Source: Mycobacterium sp. JS623 (lineage in GTDB: Bacteria; Actinomycetota; Actinomycetes; Mycobacteriales; Mycobacteriaceae). From it: 64,000 nt of DNA. Below, piece after piece: positions 46,514 to 55,395 of the stretch (the stretch's first letter is position 1; each line of letters starts with the position of its first letter). Below the pieces are notes generated by a model. It ran no database searches and was not told the origin of the DNA. It worked only from the letters and a program-made list of their open reading frames with translations. The stretch lies in contig NC_019966.1 of assembly GCF_000328565.1 (NCBI RefSeq), forward strand, positions 3,410,001-3,474,000. The letters are read 5' to 3'. The position numbers and the translations under genes are program-made.

Positions 46514-47587
46514 CTACCCAGCGACCCGCAGTACGCCGTCGGCCTCGGCCTCGACGCGCGTTCCGAAACTGCGGCTCATCTCTGCCACATTGGCGTGCAA
46601 CCACGCGGCATCCTGCTCAGGCGCGCGCTCGAGTCGCATTCGCCGCATGCGCATGGGCATCATGCGCAAGACGATGTCTGTGGATTCGATCGATACAAAG
46701 TGCAGGAGTCGCAGCTCATGCCGGTATGCCTCGTACGTTCGGATGCCTTCGTAGTCGTCGATGGTGTCCCCGCATCCGTACAGGATCAGTTTTCCGCGAT
46801 ACGCCTCGATTGGCCTGGGGTGGTGCGAGGAATGGCCGTGCACCAGGTCGACACCTGCGTCAATCAGCCTGTGCGCGAAGCGAATCTGCGCGTTGTCCAC
46901 GGCGTAGCCCCAATTCGAGCCCCAATGCACCGACACCACCCCGATGCCGTCGGGGCCCTTCACGGCGGTCACTCGACGAGCAATCATGTCGGCGCTGCGG
47001 TCCGTCATATCCGGCACATACGCGACCCCCGGGCGGCGTGCCGTCGCGGCCCACTCCGGTGGAATACCGCTCGAATTCATGCCACACGACGCGATGACGA
47101 CCCGTCCGACGACCACGGGGCGCTCGGCAGCATCAGCATCCAAACCCGCACCAGCACTGTGTATTCCGGCGAAGTCGAGGGTTTTCAGGGTGTCACGAAG
47201 ACCCTGATATCCGAAATCGAGGATGTGGTTGTTGGCCAGGGCGCAGACATCGGGCCGGATCGCGGTCAGACAGCCGATGTTGTCCGGATGCATCCGATAA
47301 TGCACCACCTTTCCGCGGGCGAATTCACCCCGCGCGGTGATGCTGGTTTCCAGGTTGAGTAGTCGGACGTCGGGAGCGAACCAGTCGACGATCTCCAAAG
47401 CTTCGCCCCATGGCCATGAGAAATCGATCGGTGTCGGGATCGGACCGTTCACCTGCTCGGCGAGCGAAATGTATTTTCGCGCATCGGAAACCACGGATTC
47501 GTGCAGGGTCGGATCACCCGGGTGTGGCAACAGTTGATCGATCGCACGGCCAGTCATCACGTCGCCGGTGAGGAAGATGACCGTCAT
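46514..47587 (-). CDS. CapA/PgsA family (poly-gamma-glutamate-type) metallophosphatase-like protein
   Basis: A 357-residue protein with the CapA domain: FLTGDVMTGR near the N-terminus, NLETSIT, CALANNHILDFGYQGL, GVVSVHWGSNWG and HGHSSHHPRPIEAYRGKLILYGCGD, all metal- or fold-defining blocks of the calcineurin-like branch. CapA proteins take part in poly-gamma-glutamate capsule synthesis in bacilli, but most actinobacterial members stand alone with unknown role. No signal peptide or transmembrane anchor is seen here, unlike Bacillus CapA, so it is cytosolic unless exported otherwise. No capB/capC partners are nearby. Confidence 0.9.
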   Translation of the reverse strand: MTVIFLTGDVMTGRAIDQLLPHPGDPTLHESVVSDARKYISLAEQVNGPIPTPIDFSWPWGEALEIVDWFAPDVRLLNLETSITARGEFARGKVVHYRMHPDNIGCLTAIRPDVCALANNHILDFGYQGLRDTLKTLDFAGIHSAGAGLDADAAERPVVVGRVVIASCGMNSSGIPPEWAATARRPGVAYVPDMTDRSADMIARRVTAVKGPDGIGVVSVHWGSNWGYAVDNAQIRFAHRLIDAGVDLVHGHSSHHPRPIEAYRGKLILYGCGDTIDDYEGIRTYEAYRHELRLLHFVSIESTDIVLRMMPMRMRRMRLERAPEQDAAWLHANVAEMSRSFGTRVEAEADGVLRVAG

Positions 47588-47723
47588 GACGACTCAGAGA
47601 AGATGTACGCGAAACACATTCGGGCCATCGATCCGCACCTCCCACGCGAGTCGGTGCGACCACCGCCGCGCGACAGCAGGTCGCATCTCAATCGTCGCAG
47701 CTAATTCGGCCAGCGTGGTGGGA

Positions 47724-48206
47724 TTACCCAGAGCGATTCAGCTGCCAGATGCGGGTGGACAGCAACGTCGCGAATGCACACCACGCGGGATAGGCGGCGA
47801 GGACACCGGCCCGCGGGCCAGACGCCGCGACGGCCCGTCGCGTGAGATCCGCACTGCTCGCAGTCAGCGCGGCCGCCGCGATGGCCGACGCGGCGAGTTG
47901 ACGCCGCGTGAAGAAGAGCCATGTCCACCCGGCGTTGAGCACAAGGTTGACGGCCAACAGGCCTGCATAGGTGCGGGCCTGCCCGCGATCCTCGGTGCCG
48001 AGGTCGTCCAGCACGGAGGCTGATACGGCAGCGATGTCCGCATAGAGCACGGGCCACACGATGGGAAAGGCCTGACGCGGCGGTTGGAAGCTCGGCTTCT
48101 TCAGCCCGGCGTACCACGTCGACTCCGCGGGCCGGCTTGCCAGACCGCCTACCAGTGCCGTGATGAACGTGGCCGCAACGGTGCTGACCAGTGTCTTTGA
48201 ACGCAT
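47724..48206 (-). CDS. TspO/MBR family membrane protein
   Basis: A 160-residue protein with five transmembrane helices, the normal length for bacterial TspO. Family motifs are STWYAGLKKPSFQPP between helices 1 and 2, FPIVWPVLYADIA, NLVLNAGWTWLFF, and an aromatic-rich last helix. TspO binds porphyrins and in bacteria is linked to tetrapyrrole handling, oxidative or osmotic stress. The 3' end faces the CapA gene's 5' end; the 5' end faces the oxidoreductase-sigma operon, so the two share an 84-base divergent promoter region that contains the ECF41-like site. Confidence 0.92.
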   Translation of the reverse strand: MRSKTLVSTVAATFITALVGGLASRPAESTWYAGLKKPSFQPPRQAFPIVWPVLYADIAAVSASVLDDLGTEDRGQARTYAGLLAVNLVLNAGWTWLFFTRRQLAASAIAAAALTASSADLTRRAVAASGPRAGVLAAYPAWCAFATLLSTRIWQLNRSG

Positions 48207-48229
48207 GCGGGAATTTACCCCAAAGCCGA

Positions 48230-48257
48230 TGTCACGAATCGCGGCGCCGCTCGCGTC
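48230..48257 (+). promoter_or_regulatory. Candidate ECF41-type promoter of the oxidoreductase-sigma operon
   Basis: TGTCACG at 48230-48236 and CGTC at 48254-48257 are separated by 17 bases, close to the published ECF41 promoter form (TGTCACA, about 16 bases, CGTC). The site lies 34 bases before the oxidoreductase ATG (48291), and the operon encodes an ECF41-type sigma factor, as expected for autoregulation. Confidence 0.6.
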
Positions 48258-48290
48258 TGGTGTGTATCAACCGACACGAAAGGCGGAACG

Positions 48291-49451
48291 ATGACCGAGA
48301 TCCTGATTCTGGGCGCCGGGTACACCGGGATGGCCGCCACCGCCGGGCTGGTGGGTCGTTTGAAGGGTCGCGACGACGTTCACATCACGCTCGTCAACCC
48401 GCAGACCCGGTTCACCGAACGTCTGCGCTTGCATCAGACTGCGTCCGGCCAGACCCTGGCAGACCTGGAGATCCCCGACCAGCTCGAGGGCACCGGCGTC
48501 GACTTCGTCCAGGGCTGGGTGACGGGCGTAGACGCCGACGCGCAGACCGTCGGTATCGACGATGCCTACCCGCTGCCCTACGACACCCTTGTCTACGCGC
48601 TCGGCAGCGTCGCCGACACCGAGACTGTTCCGGGAGTTGACGAATTCGCCTACTCCTTGAACAGCGCGCAGGACGCGACACTGCTCGCCGAACACCTGAA
48701 CCGCCTTCCCGACGGCACCGTGGTAGTGGCGGGCGGTGGACTCACCGGCATCGAGTCGGCAGCCGAGATCGCCGAGCAGCATCCCGAACTCGACGTTGTG
48801 CTGCTGAGCCGTCAGGTGCCGGGTTCGATGATGGGCGACAAGGCGCGGGCCCGGTTACACGCGGGTCTGAAGCGGCTTGGTGTGCGGGTGCGTGCAGGCG
48901 TCGACATCGTCAAGGTGATGTCCGATGGTGTCGCGCTGGACGACGGCGAAGTGGTCGACGCGCAGGCAGTGCTGTGGACCACGGGCGTCCGGGTGTCCCC
49001 GCTCGCGGCGGCCGCCGGATTCGACGTCGACGACCGCGGCCGCATCATCACCGACGGGGCGCTGCGGTCGGTGTCACATCCGAACGTCTATGCGGTCGGT
49101 GACGCCGCCGCGATCCATCAGGGCTACGGCGTCATTCACGGCACCTGTCAGAGCGGTATCCCGACTGCGCTGCATGCGGCGGCTTCGATCGCGCGTGAGC
49201 TGAAAGGCAAGCAGCCCAAGCAGTTCCGCTTCGGCTATGTCCATCAGCCCGTCAGTCTCGGCCGCAACGACGGCGTCATCCAGTTCACCCACGCCGACGA
49301 CACTCCAGGGCGGTTCTACTTGGCCGGCCGGTTCGCCGTCGCGTACAAAGAGACGGTGAGTTCCAGTCCGTGGACCACATACCGTCTGCTCAAGGTGCTG
49401 CCCGCGCTGGGGGCGGCGACCTGGCGGCGTGGCGGCCGGACCAACCGATGA
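48291..49451 (+). CDS. FAD-dependent pyridine nucleotide oxidoreductase (NDH-2-like)
   Basis: A 386-residue two-dinucleotide-binding flavoprotein. FAD motif GAGYTGMAATAGL is at the N-terminus, the NAD(P)H motif is GGGLTGIESAAEIAE (about 143-157), and the FAD-binding C-terminal motif is VYAVGDAAAI. The arrangement resembles type II NADH dehydrogenases and the oxidoreductases that accompany ECF41 sigma factors ('COE' partners). The C-terminal amphipathic segment may bind the membrane. AAAGGCGGAACG precedes ATG. Its stop overlaps the ATG of the sigma gene (ATGA), so the two are coupled. Confidence 0.88.
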   Translation: MTEILILGAGYTGMAATAGLVGRLKGRDDVHITLVNPQTRFTERLRLHQTASGQTLADLEIPDQLEGTGVDFVQGWVTGVDADAQTVGIDDAYPLPYDTLVYALGSVADTETVPGVDEFAYSLNSAQDATLLAEHLNRLPDGTVVVAGGGLTGIESAAEIAEQHPELDVVLLSRQVPGSMMGDKARARLHAGLKRLGVRVRAGVDIVKVMSDGVALDDGEVVDAQAVLWTTGVRVSPLAAAAGFDVDDRGRIITDGALRSVSHPNVYAVGDAAAIHQGYGVIHGTCQSGIPTALHAAASIARELKGKQPKQFRFGYVHQPVSLGRNDGVIQFTHADDTPGRFYLAGRFAVAYKETVSSSPWTTYRLLKVLPALGAATWRRGGRTNR

Positions 49452-50341
49452 ACGCCGACCAGCAGACGTTCGCCGACCACAGGACCCTGTTGTTCTCGGT
49501 CGCGTACCGAATCCTCGGCTCGGCCGCGGATGCCGAGGACGTTGTGCAGGACGCCTGGTTCAAGTGGTCGGCGGACGACCGCTCACAGGTCACCGATCCG
49601 AAGGCTTACCTCGCGCGCATTGTGTCGAACTTGTCGATGGAACGGCTTCGGTCCACGCGTCATCAACGCGAAACCTATGTGGGGCCATGGCTTCCCGAGC
49701 CGATCCTCACGCAGGCCGACGCCGCCGAGGACGTCGCCACCGCCGAATCGGTTTCGATGGCGATGCTCGTCGTTCTGGAGACGCTCAGCCCCTTGGAGCG
49801 CGCGGTCTTCGTGCTCAAGGAAGTGTTCGCCTTCAGCTACGCCGAGATTGGTGAGGCTGTTGAGCGTTCCGAATCCGCGGTGCGCCAAGCCGCTCACCGC
49901 GCCCGCGAACACGTGCTTGCGCGCCGACCTCGGTTCCGGACCGACCGCGTCAAGAAGCGCGAAGCCACCGAGCGGTTCTTCGCGGCCATCACGGGCGGCG
50001 ACATCAACGAACTGATGGAGTTGCTCGCACCGGAGGTCACGCTATGGACCGACGGCGGAGGCAAGGTCCGCCAGGCGATGCGGCCCATCATCGGTATCGA
50101 CAACGTCGCACGCTGGATCGCCGGTGCAAGCACACGGCCCTATGAGGGCGTCGAAATCGCCGATATGGCAGCCCAAGTCGTCGATATCAACGGCGGGCCG
50201 GGCATCCTGTTGACCGGCGCCGGTCGCGTCATCGCCACACTCACCGTCGACCTGGACGCCGACGGTCGCATCGCCACCGTGCACAACGTGGCGAATCCGG
50301 ACAAGCTGCATGCGGTGGCGGACGGCGTCAAGCACATCTAG
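49448..50341 (+). CDS. ECF41-family RNA polymerase sigma factor (SigJ-like)
   Basis: A 297-residue sigma factor: region 2 (about 10-75, DAEDVVQDAWFKW) and region 4 (about 107-160, LSPLERAVFVLKEVFAFSYAEIGE), followed by a SnoaL-like C-terminal domain (about 170-290). The linker has WLPEP (81-85) and the C-terminal domain has DGGGK (202-206), both hallmarks of ECF41, whose activity is modulated by the fused domain rather than by an anti-sigma factor. ATG 49448 overlaps the previous stop; an upstream frame start inside the oxidoreductase gene was rejected. Confidence 0.92.
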   Translation: MNADQQTFADHRTLLFSVAYRILGSAADAEDVVQDAWFKWSADDRSQVTDPKAYLARIVSNLSMERLRSTRHQRETYVGPWLPEPILTQADAAEDVATAESVSMAMLVVLETLSPLERAVFVLKEVFAFSYAEIGEAVERSESAVRQAAHRAREHVLARRPRFRTDRVKKREATERFFAAITGGDINELMELLAPEVTLWTDGGGKVRQAMRPIIGIDNVARWIAGASTRPYEGVEIADMAAQVVDINGGPGILLTGAGRVIATLTVDLDADGRIATVHNVANPDKLHAVADGVKHI

Positions 50342-50350
50342 CGTGGCGTG

Positions 50351-50503
50351 GTGACCGAGGTTGGCTGTGACCTGATCCTCGGTGCGCTGCCCGGTAACAC
50401 CGACGCGATCCGCCCCTACGAACGGCGCGGCTATCGGCCGACCTGGCTTTACGCTCCCGGTTTGACGGCCGTTGGTGTCGGGAACAATGGCCAGGATCGT
50501 TAG
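50351..50503 (+). pseudogene. Remnant of a GNAT acetyltransferase gene (C-terminal end)
   Basis: About 50 codons encode the typical end of a GNAT acetyltransferase: a strand with CDLILGALPGN, then TDAIRPYERRGYRPTWLY, which matches the acetyl-CoA-domain ending 'A-x-x-x-YE-x-xGF-x-P-x-x-x-x-Y'. The rest of the ~150-residue domain is missing, since the sigma gene ends nine bases upstream. The tail after WLY is not like the family. Stop TAG at 50501. Confidence 0.6.
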
Positions 50504-50512
50504 GGGGAATCG

Positions 50513-51412
50513 GTGACTGCTGAACTCAAGTACCTGGAACTGCACGGAGACCGCATCGCATACCGGGACGCGGGCACCGGCGAGACCATATTGCTGATTC
50601 ACGGCATGGCGGGAAGCTCGGACACGTGGCGGGCGATGATCCCTGCATTGGCCAAGAAGTACCGGGTCGTGGCGCCCGACCTGCTCGGTCATGGTCAGTC
50701 GGACAAGCCGCGGGGTGACTACTCGCTTGGTGCATTCGCGGTGTGGTTGCGCGACCTGCTCGATGAACTGGGCGTCACGCGCGCAACCATCGTCGGTCAA
50801 TCGCTCGGTGGCGGCGTGGCCATGCAGTTCGTGTATCAGCACCCGGATTACTGCCAGCGGTTGGTGCTCATCAGTAGCGGCGGACTTGGCCCCGATGTCG
50901 GTTGGACGTTGCGGCTGTTGTCGGCGCCGGGAGCCGAATTGATCATGCCGATCATCGCGCCGCCGCCGGTGCTCAAGGTCGGCAACAAGCTGCGCGCATG
51001 GGCCCGTTCCTTCGGAATCCAGTCACCCCGCGGCGCCGAAATGTGGAGCGCCTACTCGTCTTTCGCGGACCCACAGACCCGCCAAGCGTTTTTGCGGACG
51101 CTACGGTCGGTGGTCGATTACCGCGGCCAAGCGGTCAGCGCGCTCAACCGACTGCATGTGGCCTCTGAGTTGCCCATCATGGCGATCTGGGGCGATCAGG
51201 ACCAGATCATCCCCGTCGCCCATGCTTATGCGGCCCATGACGTCCGGCCGGAAAGCCGAGTGGAGGTCCTCGAGGGTGTCGGTCACTTCCCGCAAGTCGA
51301 GCGGCCCGCCGAAGTGGTGGACCTGATCGACGACTTCATCACCTCGACGAGTGAGACCGCGACCGAACCAGCCGATAACCGCCGTACAACACCGCCGCCA
51401 CCAGCAGATTGA
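50513..51412 (+). CDS. Alpha/beta hydrolase (epoxide hydrolase/haloperoxidase-like)
   Basis: A 299-residue hydrolase. The oxyanion motif LLIHGMAGSSDTW is at about 27-39, the Asp of strand 5 in VVAPDLLGHGQSDKP, the nucleophile elbow GQSLGGG with Ser at about 99, and the catalytic acid/His in AIWGDQDQIIPV and GVGHFPQVERP. All triad residues are in place. The substrate is not predictable. GTG 50513 has AGGGGG upstream. The C-terminal 25 residues are Thr/Pro-rich and are encoded where the gene overlaps the convergent permease by 74 bases, so this tail may be a recent extension. Confidence 0.88.
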   Translation: MTAELKYLELHGDRIAYRDAGTGETILLIHGMAGSSDTWRAMIPALAKKYRVVAPDLLGHGQSDKPRGDYSLGAFAVWLRDLLDELGVTRATIVGQSLGGGVAMQFVYQHPDYCQRLVLISSGGLGPDVGWTLRLLSAPGAELIMPIIAPPPVLKVGNKLRAWARSFGIQSPRGAEMWSAYSSFADPQTRQAFLRTLRSVVDYRGQAVSALNRLHVASELPIMAIWGDQDQIIPVAHAYAAHDVRPESRVEVLEGVGHFPQVERPAEVVDLIDDFITSTSETATEPADNRRTTPPPPAD

Positions 51413-52721
51413 CGAAGTAAGCGACGTCGGCGCCGTGCCATGCCTTCGCGATCGGTCCCTCGAATAGGGGTGCCGTGTTCATGAACGGGATCGCCACGGC
51501 GTAGGCGAGCACGAAGGCGACCACGGCCGCGACCGCATCACGCCGGTCGGTTGATTCCTCGGCCGGGTTGATGGTCGCCCGGCCGTGAACGCGCAACCGC
51601 CAGTCGATAGCGACCACTGCGACGAAGCCTGGGATCCAGTAGCTCACCAACAACAGCACGTTCTGGAATCGGGTCGCGGTGTCCGCGGCGTTCAGCCACA
51701 GGATGAGCGGGTAGGCCAGCGCTGCGACGATCACGGCCGACACCGGCCGCCGAACTCGGACGCCGATCGTCTGCAGCGCCAGCGAGCCGCTGTAGTCGTT
51801 CATCACGCCAGAACCAATCGACGCCAGCGCGATGATCAGAAGAGCCAGCCCCCCTAGCAGACCGCCGCCCATCACTGTTCGCACACCCTCGGCCGTCTGC
51901 TCCGAAACCATGTTGCCCGCCGCGACACCGATGCCCTGAATAAAGGTGTATGCCAACACAATTCCGGCGAAGGTAAAGCCGAACACCCTGGCGCGCGACG
52001 AGTCGGCGGGCAGGTAGCGGCTGAAGTCGGCGGCGTAGCTGGCCCACGACACGGCCAGGCTGAACGCGATGGTCACCTCGAAGACAAACGCGCCCGCGAG
52101 GTCTGCGCCGGCAACGCTGGCGGGTGTGACGATCTGTTGTCCGGCAACGAGTTTCAGCGCGAACACCACAAACGTCGTGAACAGCACGACGGTCAGCACG
52201 GCCTGCATCCGGTGGATCACCTCGTAGCCGAAGAAGCCGGCCACAGCCTGCACGCCGAGCACGATCAACACCGCAAGCCAGAACGGAATGCCGAGCAGTA
52301 ATGACAGCGCCTGCCCGCCGAACAGGCCGACCAGCGCGTCCCACGCGATCGTGCCGAGCCATTGCAGCACGGCGGGCAGCACGACCCCGCCGCCAAAGGC
52401 CATCCGCGAGTTGGGCAGCTGGCCGGTGCCCGTGCGCGGCCCCCAGGTCGACAGGTATCCGACGACGAGCGAACCGAGAACGGTGCCGATCACCATCGCC
52501 AGCAGACCCAGCCAGAAGCCCAGCCCCAGCACGATCGCCAGCGCGCCGGTGAATACGCCGGTCATGTTGACTTGGGGCGCGAACCACACCGTGAAGAGCC
52601 GGGCAGGCGACCCGTAGCGCTGGTTCTGCGGGATTGGCGCGATGCCGTGCGTCTCGACGGAAAGGTCGCCGGCGGAGGCAGGTCGGTGGCCGGCGAATGT
52701 CGGCTCGGTCAATGCGCTCAT
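51339..52721 (-). CDS. NCS1-family permease (cytosine/purine/allantoin type)
   Basis: A 460-residue transporter with 12 predicted helices. The N-terminal segment ETHGIAPIPQNQRYGSPARLFTVWFAPQVN is characteristic of the bacterial NCS1 cytosine-permease branch, followed by WGPRTGTGQLPNSRMAFG and the SYAADFSRYLP motif after helix 6. NCS1 proteins move nucleobases, hydantoins or thiamine precursors with H+ or Na+. The gene ends inside the 3' part of the convergent hydrolase. It is divergent from a DmpA-type peptidase gene, 37 bases apart. Confidence 0.92.
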   Translation of the reverse strand: MSALTEPTFAGHRPASAGDLSVETHGIAPIPQNQRYGSPARLFTVWFAPQVNMTGVFTGALAIVLGLGFWLGLLAMVIGTVLGSLVVGYLSTWGPRTGTGQLPNSRMAFGGGVVLPAVLQWLGTIAWDALVGLFGGQALSLLLGIPFWLAVLIVLGVQAVAGFFGYEVIHRMQAVLTVVLFTTFVVFALKLVAGQQIVTPASVAGADLAGAFVFEVTIAFSLAVSWASYAADFSRYLPADSSRARVFGFTFAGIVLAYTFIQGIGVAAGNMVSEQTAEGVRTVMGGGLLGGLALLIIALASIGSGVMNDYSGSLALQTIGVRVRRPVSAVIVAALAYPLILWLNAADTATRFQNVLLLVSYWIPGFVAVVAIDWRLRVHGRATINPAEESTDRRDAVAAVVAFVLAYAVAIPFMNTAPLFEGPIAKAWHGADVAYFVNLLVAAVLYGGYRLVRSRSHSSR

Positions 52722-52758
52722 CGGTCCATTCGATCATGTGTGTTGGCAGGATTGACCG

Positions 52759-53895
52759 GTGACCATCACCCACACCACCGATGGCCGGCCGCGGGCGCGC
52801 GGGCTCGGCATTGACCTGCCAGGGCAGCCCGGCCCGCTCAACGCGATCACCGACGTCGATGGGATCGAAGTCGGCGCGACGACGTTGATCGAGGGCCCGT
52901 CGGTGCGCACCGGCGTCACCGCGATCCTTCCCCGCGGCCGTGATGGCGTCGGGCAGCCGTGCGCGGCCGGCTGGTTTTCGCTGAACGGCAACGGCGAGAT
53001 GACCGGCACCACTTGGATCGACGAAGCGGGATCGTTCAATTTGCCTGTGGCGCTGTCGAATACGCATGCCGTCGGCGCCTGCCACACCGGTGTCGTCAGC
53101 TGGGTCAACCGGATCAACCCGCGGCTCGCTAAGCAGTGGCTACTGCCAGTGTGCGCGGAGACGTGGGACGGCTACCTGAACGACATCAATGGTGGTCACG
53201 TCCGGCCCGAACACGTCGAGGCGGCGCTCGACGCGGCGACCGCGGGCCCGGTGGCCGAAGGATCGGTCGGCGGTGGCACCGGGATGAACTGTTATGAGTT
53301 CAAGGGCGGCAACGGGACAGCATCCCGGCGGGTCGGCTATGGGCGACGGACCTTCACCGTCGGAGCGTTCGTGCAGGCGAACTTCGGCTCACGTGGCGAA
53401 TTGACTATTGCCGGAAGGCATTTGGGCCGGGAACTGCTCGACGACAATCCGCTGGCTGACGACTGGTTCGAGGTCGACCTGGGGCTGAAGCCGCCGCCCG
53501 GCGCGGGTTCGGTCATCGCGATCGTGGCCACCGACGCGCCGCTGCTGCCCGGCCAGTGCAAGGCCCTGGCTCGGCGCGTTCCGTTGGGCCTGGCCCGCAC
53601 CGGGACGGCAGGCAGCCACTTCTCCGGCGACATCTTCCTGGCCTTCTCCACAGCGGAGGCGCCTGGCCTGGCCAGCGCGTTCCCGGTTGGGCCAGTCCGT
53701 GACGACGAGTTCGGCACGCTCACGTTCATGCCGTGGGGCCGGATGGACGACCTCTACACCGCGGTCGTGCAGGCCGTCGAGGAGGCAGTGCTCAACGCGC
53801 TCGTGGTCAACGACGACATGATCGGCCGCGATGGCCACCGCTCCCCTGCGCTTCCGCATGCTCGGGTGAAGACGCTTTTGGCCCTCGGTCCATAA
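52759..53895 (+). CDS. DmpA-type (P1) aminopeptidase
   Basis: A 378-residue P1-family peptidase (Ntn-like, self-processing). The N-terminus GLPGQPGPLNAITDVDGIEVGATTL, the central EGSVGGGTGMNCYEFKGG and the processing site GAGSVIAIVATDAPLLPGQ with its nucleophile Ser mark the DmpA/BapA group. It cleaves between Gly and Ser into two chains and removes N-terminal D- or L-residues or beta-amino acids. The segment around NTHAVGACHTGVV matches the Asn-rich active-site region. GTG 52759. The neighbouring permease could bring in its substrate, but that is a guess. Confidence 0.9.
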   Translation: MTITHTTDGRPRARGLGIDLPGQPGPLNAITDVDGIEVGATTLIEGPSVRTGVTAILPRGRDGVGQPCAAGWFSLNGNGEMTGTTWIDEAGSFNLPVALSNTHAVGACHTGVVSWVNRINPRLAKQWLLPVCAETWDGYLNDINGGHVRPEHVEAALDAATAGPVAEGSVGGGTGMNCYEFKGGNGTASRRVGYGRRTFTVGAFVQANFGSRGELTIAGRHLGRELLDDNPLADDWFEVDLGLKPPPGAGSVIAIVATDAPLLPGQCKALARRVPLGLARTGTAGSHFSGDIFLAFSTAEAPGLASAFPVGPVRDDEFGTLTFMPWGRMDDLYTAVVQAVEEAVLNALVVNDDMIGRDGHRSPALPHARVKTLLALGP

Positions 53896-53934
53896 TCGAG
53901 AGAACCGAAGATGAGCTAACGATCGGAGCGGGCC

Positions 53935-55395
53935 GTGGTCGAGACCGAAGCGCGGTCCCGGCTCGGCAGTCACGTTCGGCCCGGCCTGTTGATCGCGGGG
54001 CTCAGCATCGTCGTCCTGACTGTCGCGGTGCTGCAGACCGCCGTGGTTCCCGTGCTCGGCATCATCGGCCATCAACTCAACGTGTCGATGGTGGCTGTCA
54101 GTTGGGCCGTCACCGCCAACCTTCTGGCCGCGGCCGCGGCCACCCCACTGATTGGCCGGCTAGCCGACCTTCACCCCAAGAAACGCATCCTGCTCACCGT
54201 GCTCGTCGTCGTGCTCGCGGGCTCGGTGCTGGCGGCCACCACCACATCGCTGGCGCTGCTGATCGTCGCGCGTGTGCTGCAGGCCGCGTCGTACGGGCTC
54301 TACCCGATCAGCATCGCGATCCTGCGTGAGGAACTACCCGAGGAGCGGATGGGCTCGGCGATGTCGGTGCTGTCGGGAACGCTGGGCTTCGGCGGCGGCA
54401 CCGGACTCGTAGTGGTCGGCCTGCTCATGAGCGGACACGCCGGATACCACCGCGTGTTCTGGCTGACGACGGCGTTCACCGTCGTCGTCATCGCGATCGC
54501 CATGCTCGTTGTGCCAGCCCGCCAGCGCAGCTCGACAGGGACCATCGACTGGCTGGGCGCCGCCGGGTTGGCAGCAGGTCTGTCGGCCGTGCTGCTGGCG
54601 ATCACTCAGGGCCACTCGTGGGGCTGGACGTCACCGGCAACGCTGGCGTGCGCGGTGTGCGGCCTGGCGATCCTTGCCGCGTGGTGGCTGTGGGAACGAC
54701 GGGCCAAGCAACCGCTGGTGTCCACCGAGATGATGACCCGACGGCCGATCATGCTGACCAACCTCGCGACGATATTCGTCGGGATGGGGCTGTACTTCGC
54801 GTTCCTGGGGCTGACGCAGTTCGTCCAAATACCGCATGCCGCAGCGGGTTACGGCTTGGGCGCGACGGTGCTCGAGGCCAGTGTCGTCTACCTGCTACCC
54901 GGAGCGGTCACCGGCTTTCTGGTGGCGCTGGTCAGCGGCCGCTTCATCGACCGATACGGAGCCAGACCAGTCCTCATTACCGCAGCAGTGGCAGGCATCG
55001 CGGGCTTCTTGTTCATCGCGCTGGCTCATCAGGCGCCGTGGCAGATCATCGTGGCCAGCATTCTGGCAAACGCCTACATCGCCCTGGGATACGGCGCGCT
55101 GCCCGCGCTCGTCGTCGCGGAGGTCGACGCGGGTGAAACCGGTGTGGCGACGAGCATGAACGCAATCGCGCGGACCGTGGGCAGCTCACTGGCCGCGGCC
55201 ATGGTCGCGGTATTGCTTGGCCGGACCAGTCACGGCGTGCCGATGGAGAGCAGCTTCGTCGCGATCTTTGTCGGCGGCGCGGTCACCGCGGCACTGGCGA
55301 TGGTGCTGATCGCGTTCTCGCGTCCGCGGCGGAGCGCTATCGAATCCGTTGAGGCGCGCTACGAATCCCGTGCCATGAACCACGAATGGGGTTAA
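53935..55395 (+). CDS. Major facilitator superfamily transporter, DHA2-like
   Basis: A 486-residue protein with about 14 predicted helices. The DHA motif appears as LIGRLADLHPKKRIL between helices 2 and 3 (the usual GxLaDrxGrkxxl), and motif C-like GTLGFGGGTGLVVVG occurs in helix 5. It belongs with the EmrB/QacA-type drug:H+ exporters. GTG 53935 follows CGGAGCGGGC closely. It is 39 bases behind the peptidase gene on the same strand, so the two may be co-transcribed. Its last bases overlap the stop of the convergent SRPBCC gene. Confidence 0.9.
   Translation: MVETEARSRLGSHVRPGLLIAGLSIVVLTVAVLQTAVVPVLGIIGHQLNVSMVAVSWAVTANLLAAAAATPLIGRLADLHPKKRILLTVLVVVLAGSVLAATTTSLALLIVARVLQAASYGLYPISIAILREELPEERMGSAMSVLSGTLGFGGGTGLVVVGLLMSGHAGYHRVFWLTTAFTVVVIAIAMLVVPARQRSSTGTIDWLGAAGLAAGLSAVLLAITQGHSWGWTSPATLACAVCGLAILAAWWLWERRAKQPLVSTEMMTRRPIMLTNLATIFVGMGLYFAFLGLTQFVQIPHAAAGYGLGATVLEASVVYLLPGAVTGFLVALVSGRFIDRYGARPVLITAAVAGIAGFLFIALAHQAPWQIIVASILANAYIALGYGALPALVVAEVDAGETGVATSMNAIARTVGSSLAAAMVAVLLGRTSHGVPMESSFVAIFVGGAVTAALAMVLIAFSRPRRSAIESVEARYESRAMNHEWG

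Noticed and set aside
51538..53085. A 515-residue leftward frame over the NCS1 permease and part of the peptidase gene
   Set aside because: Arg-rich shadow of the permease in another frame; no ribosome site or domain.
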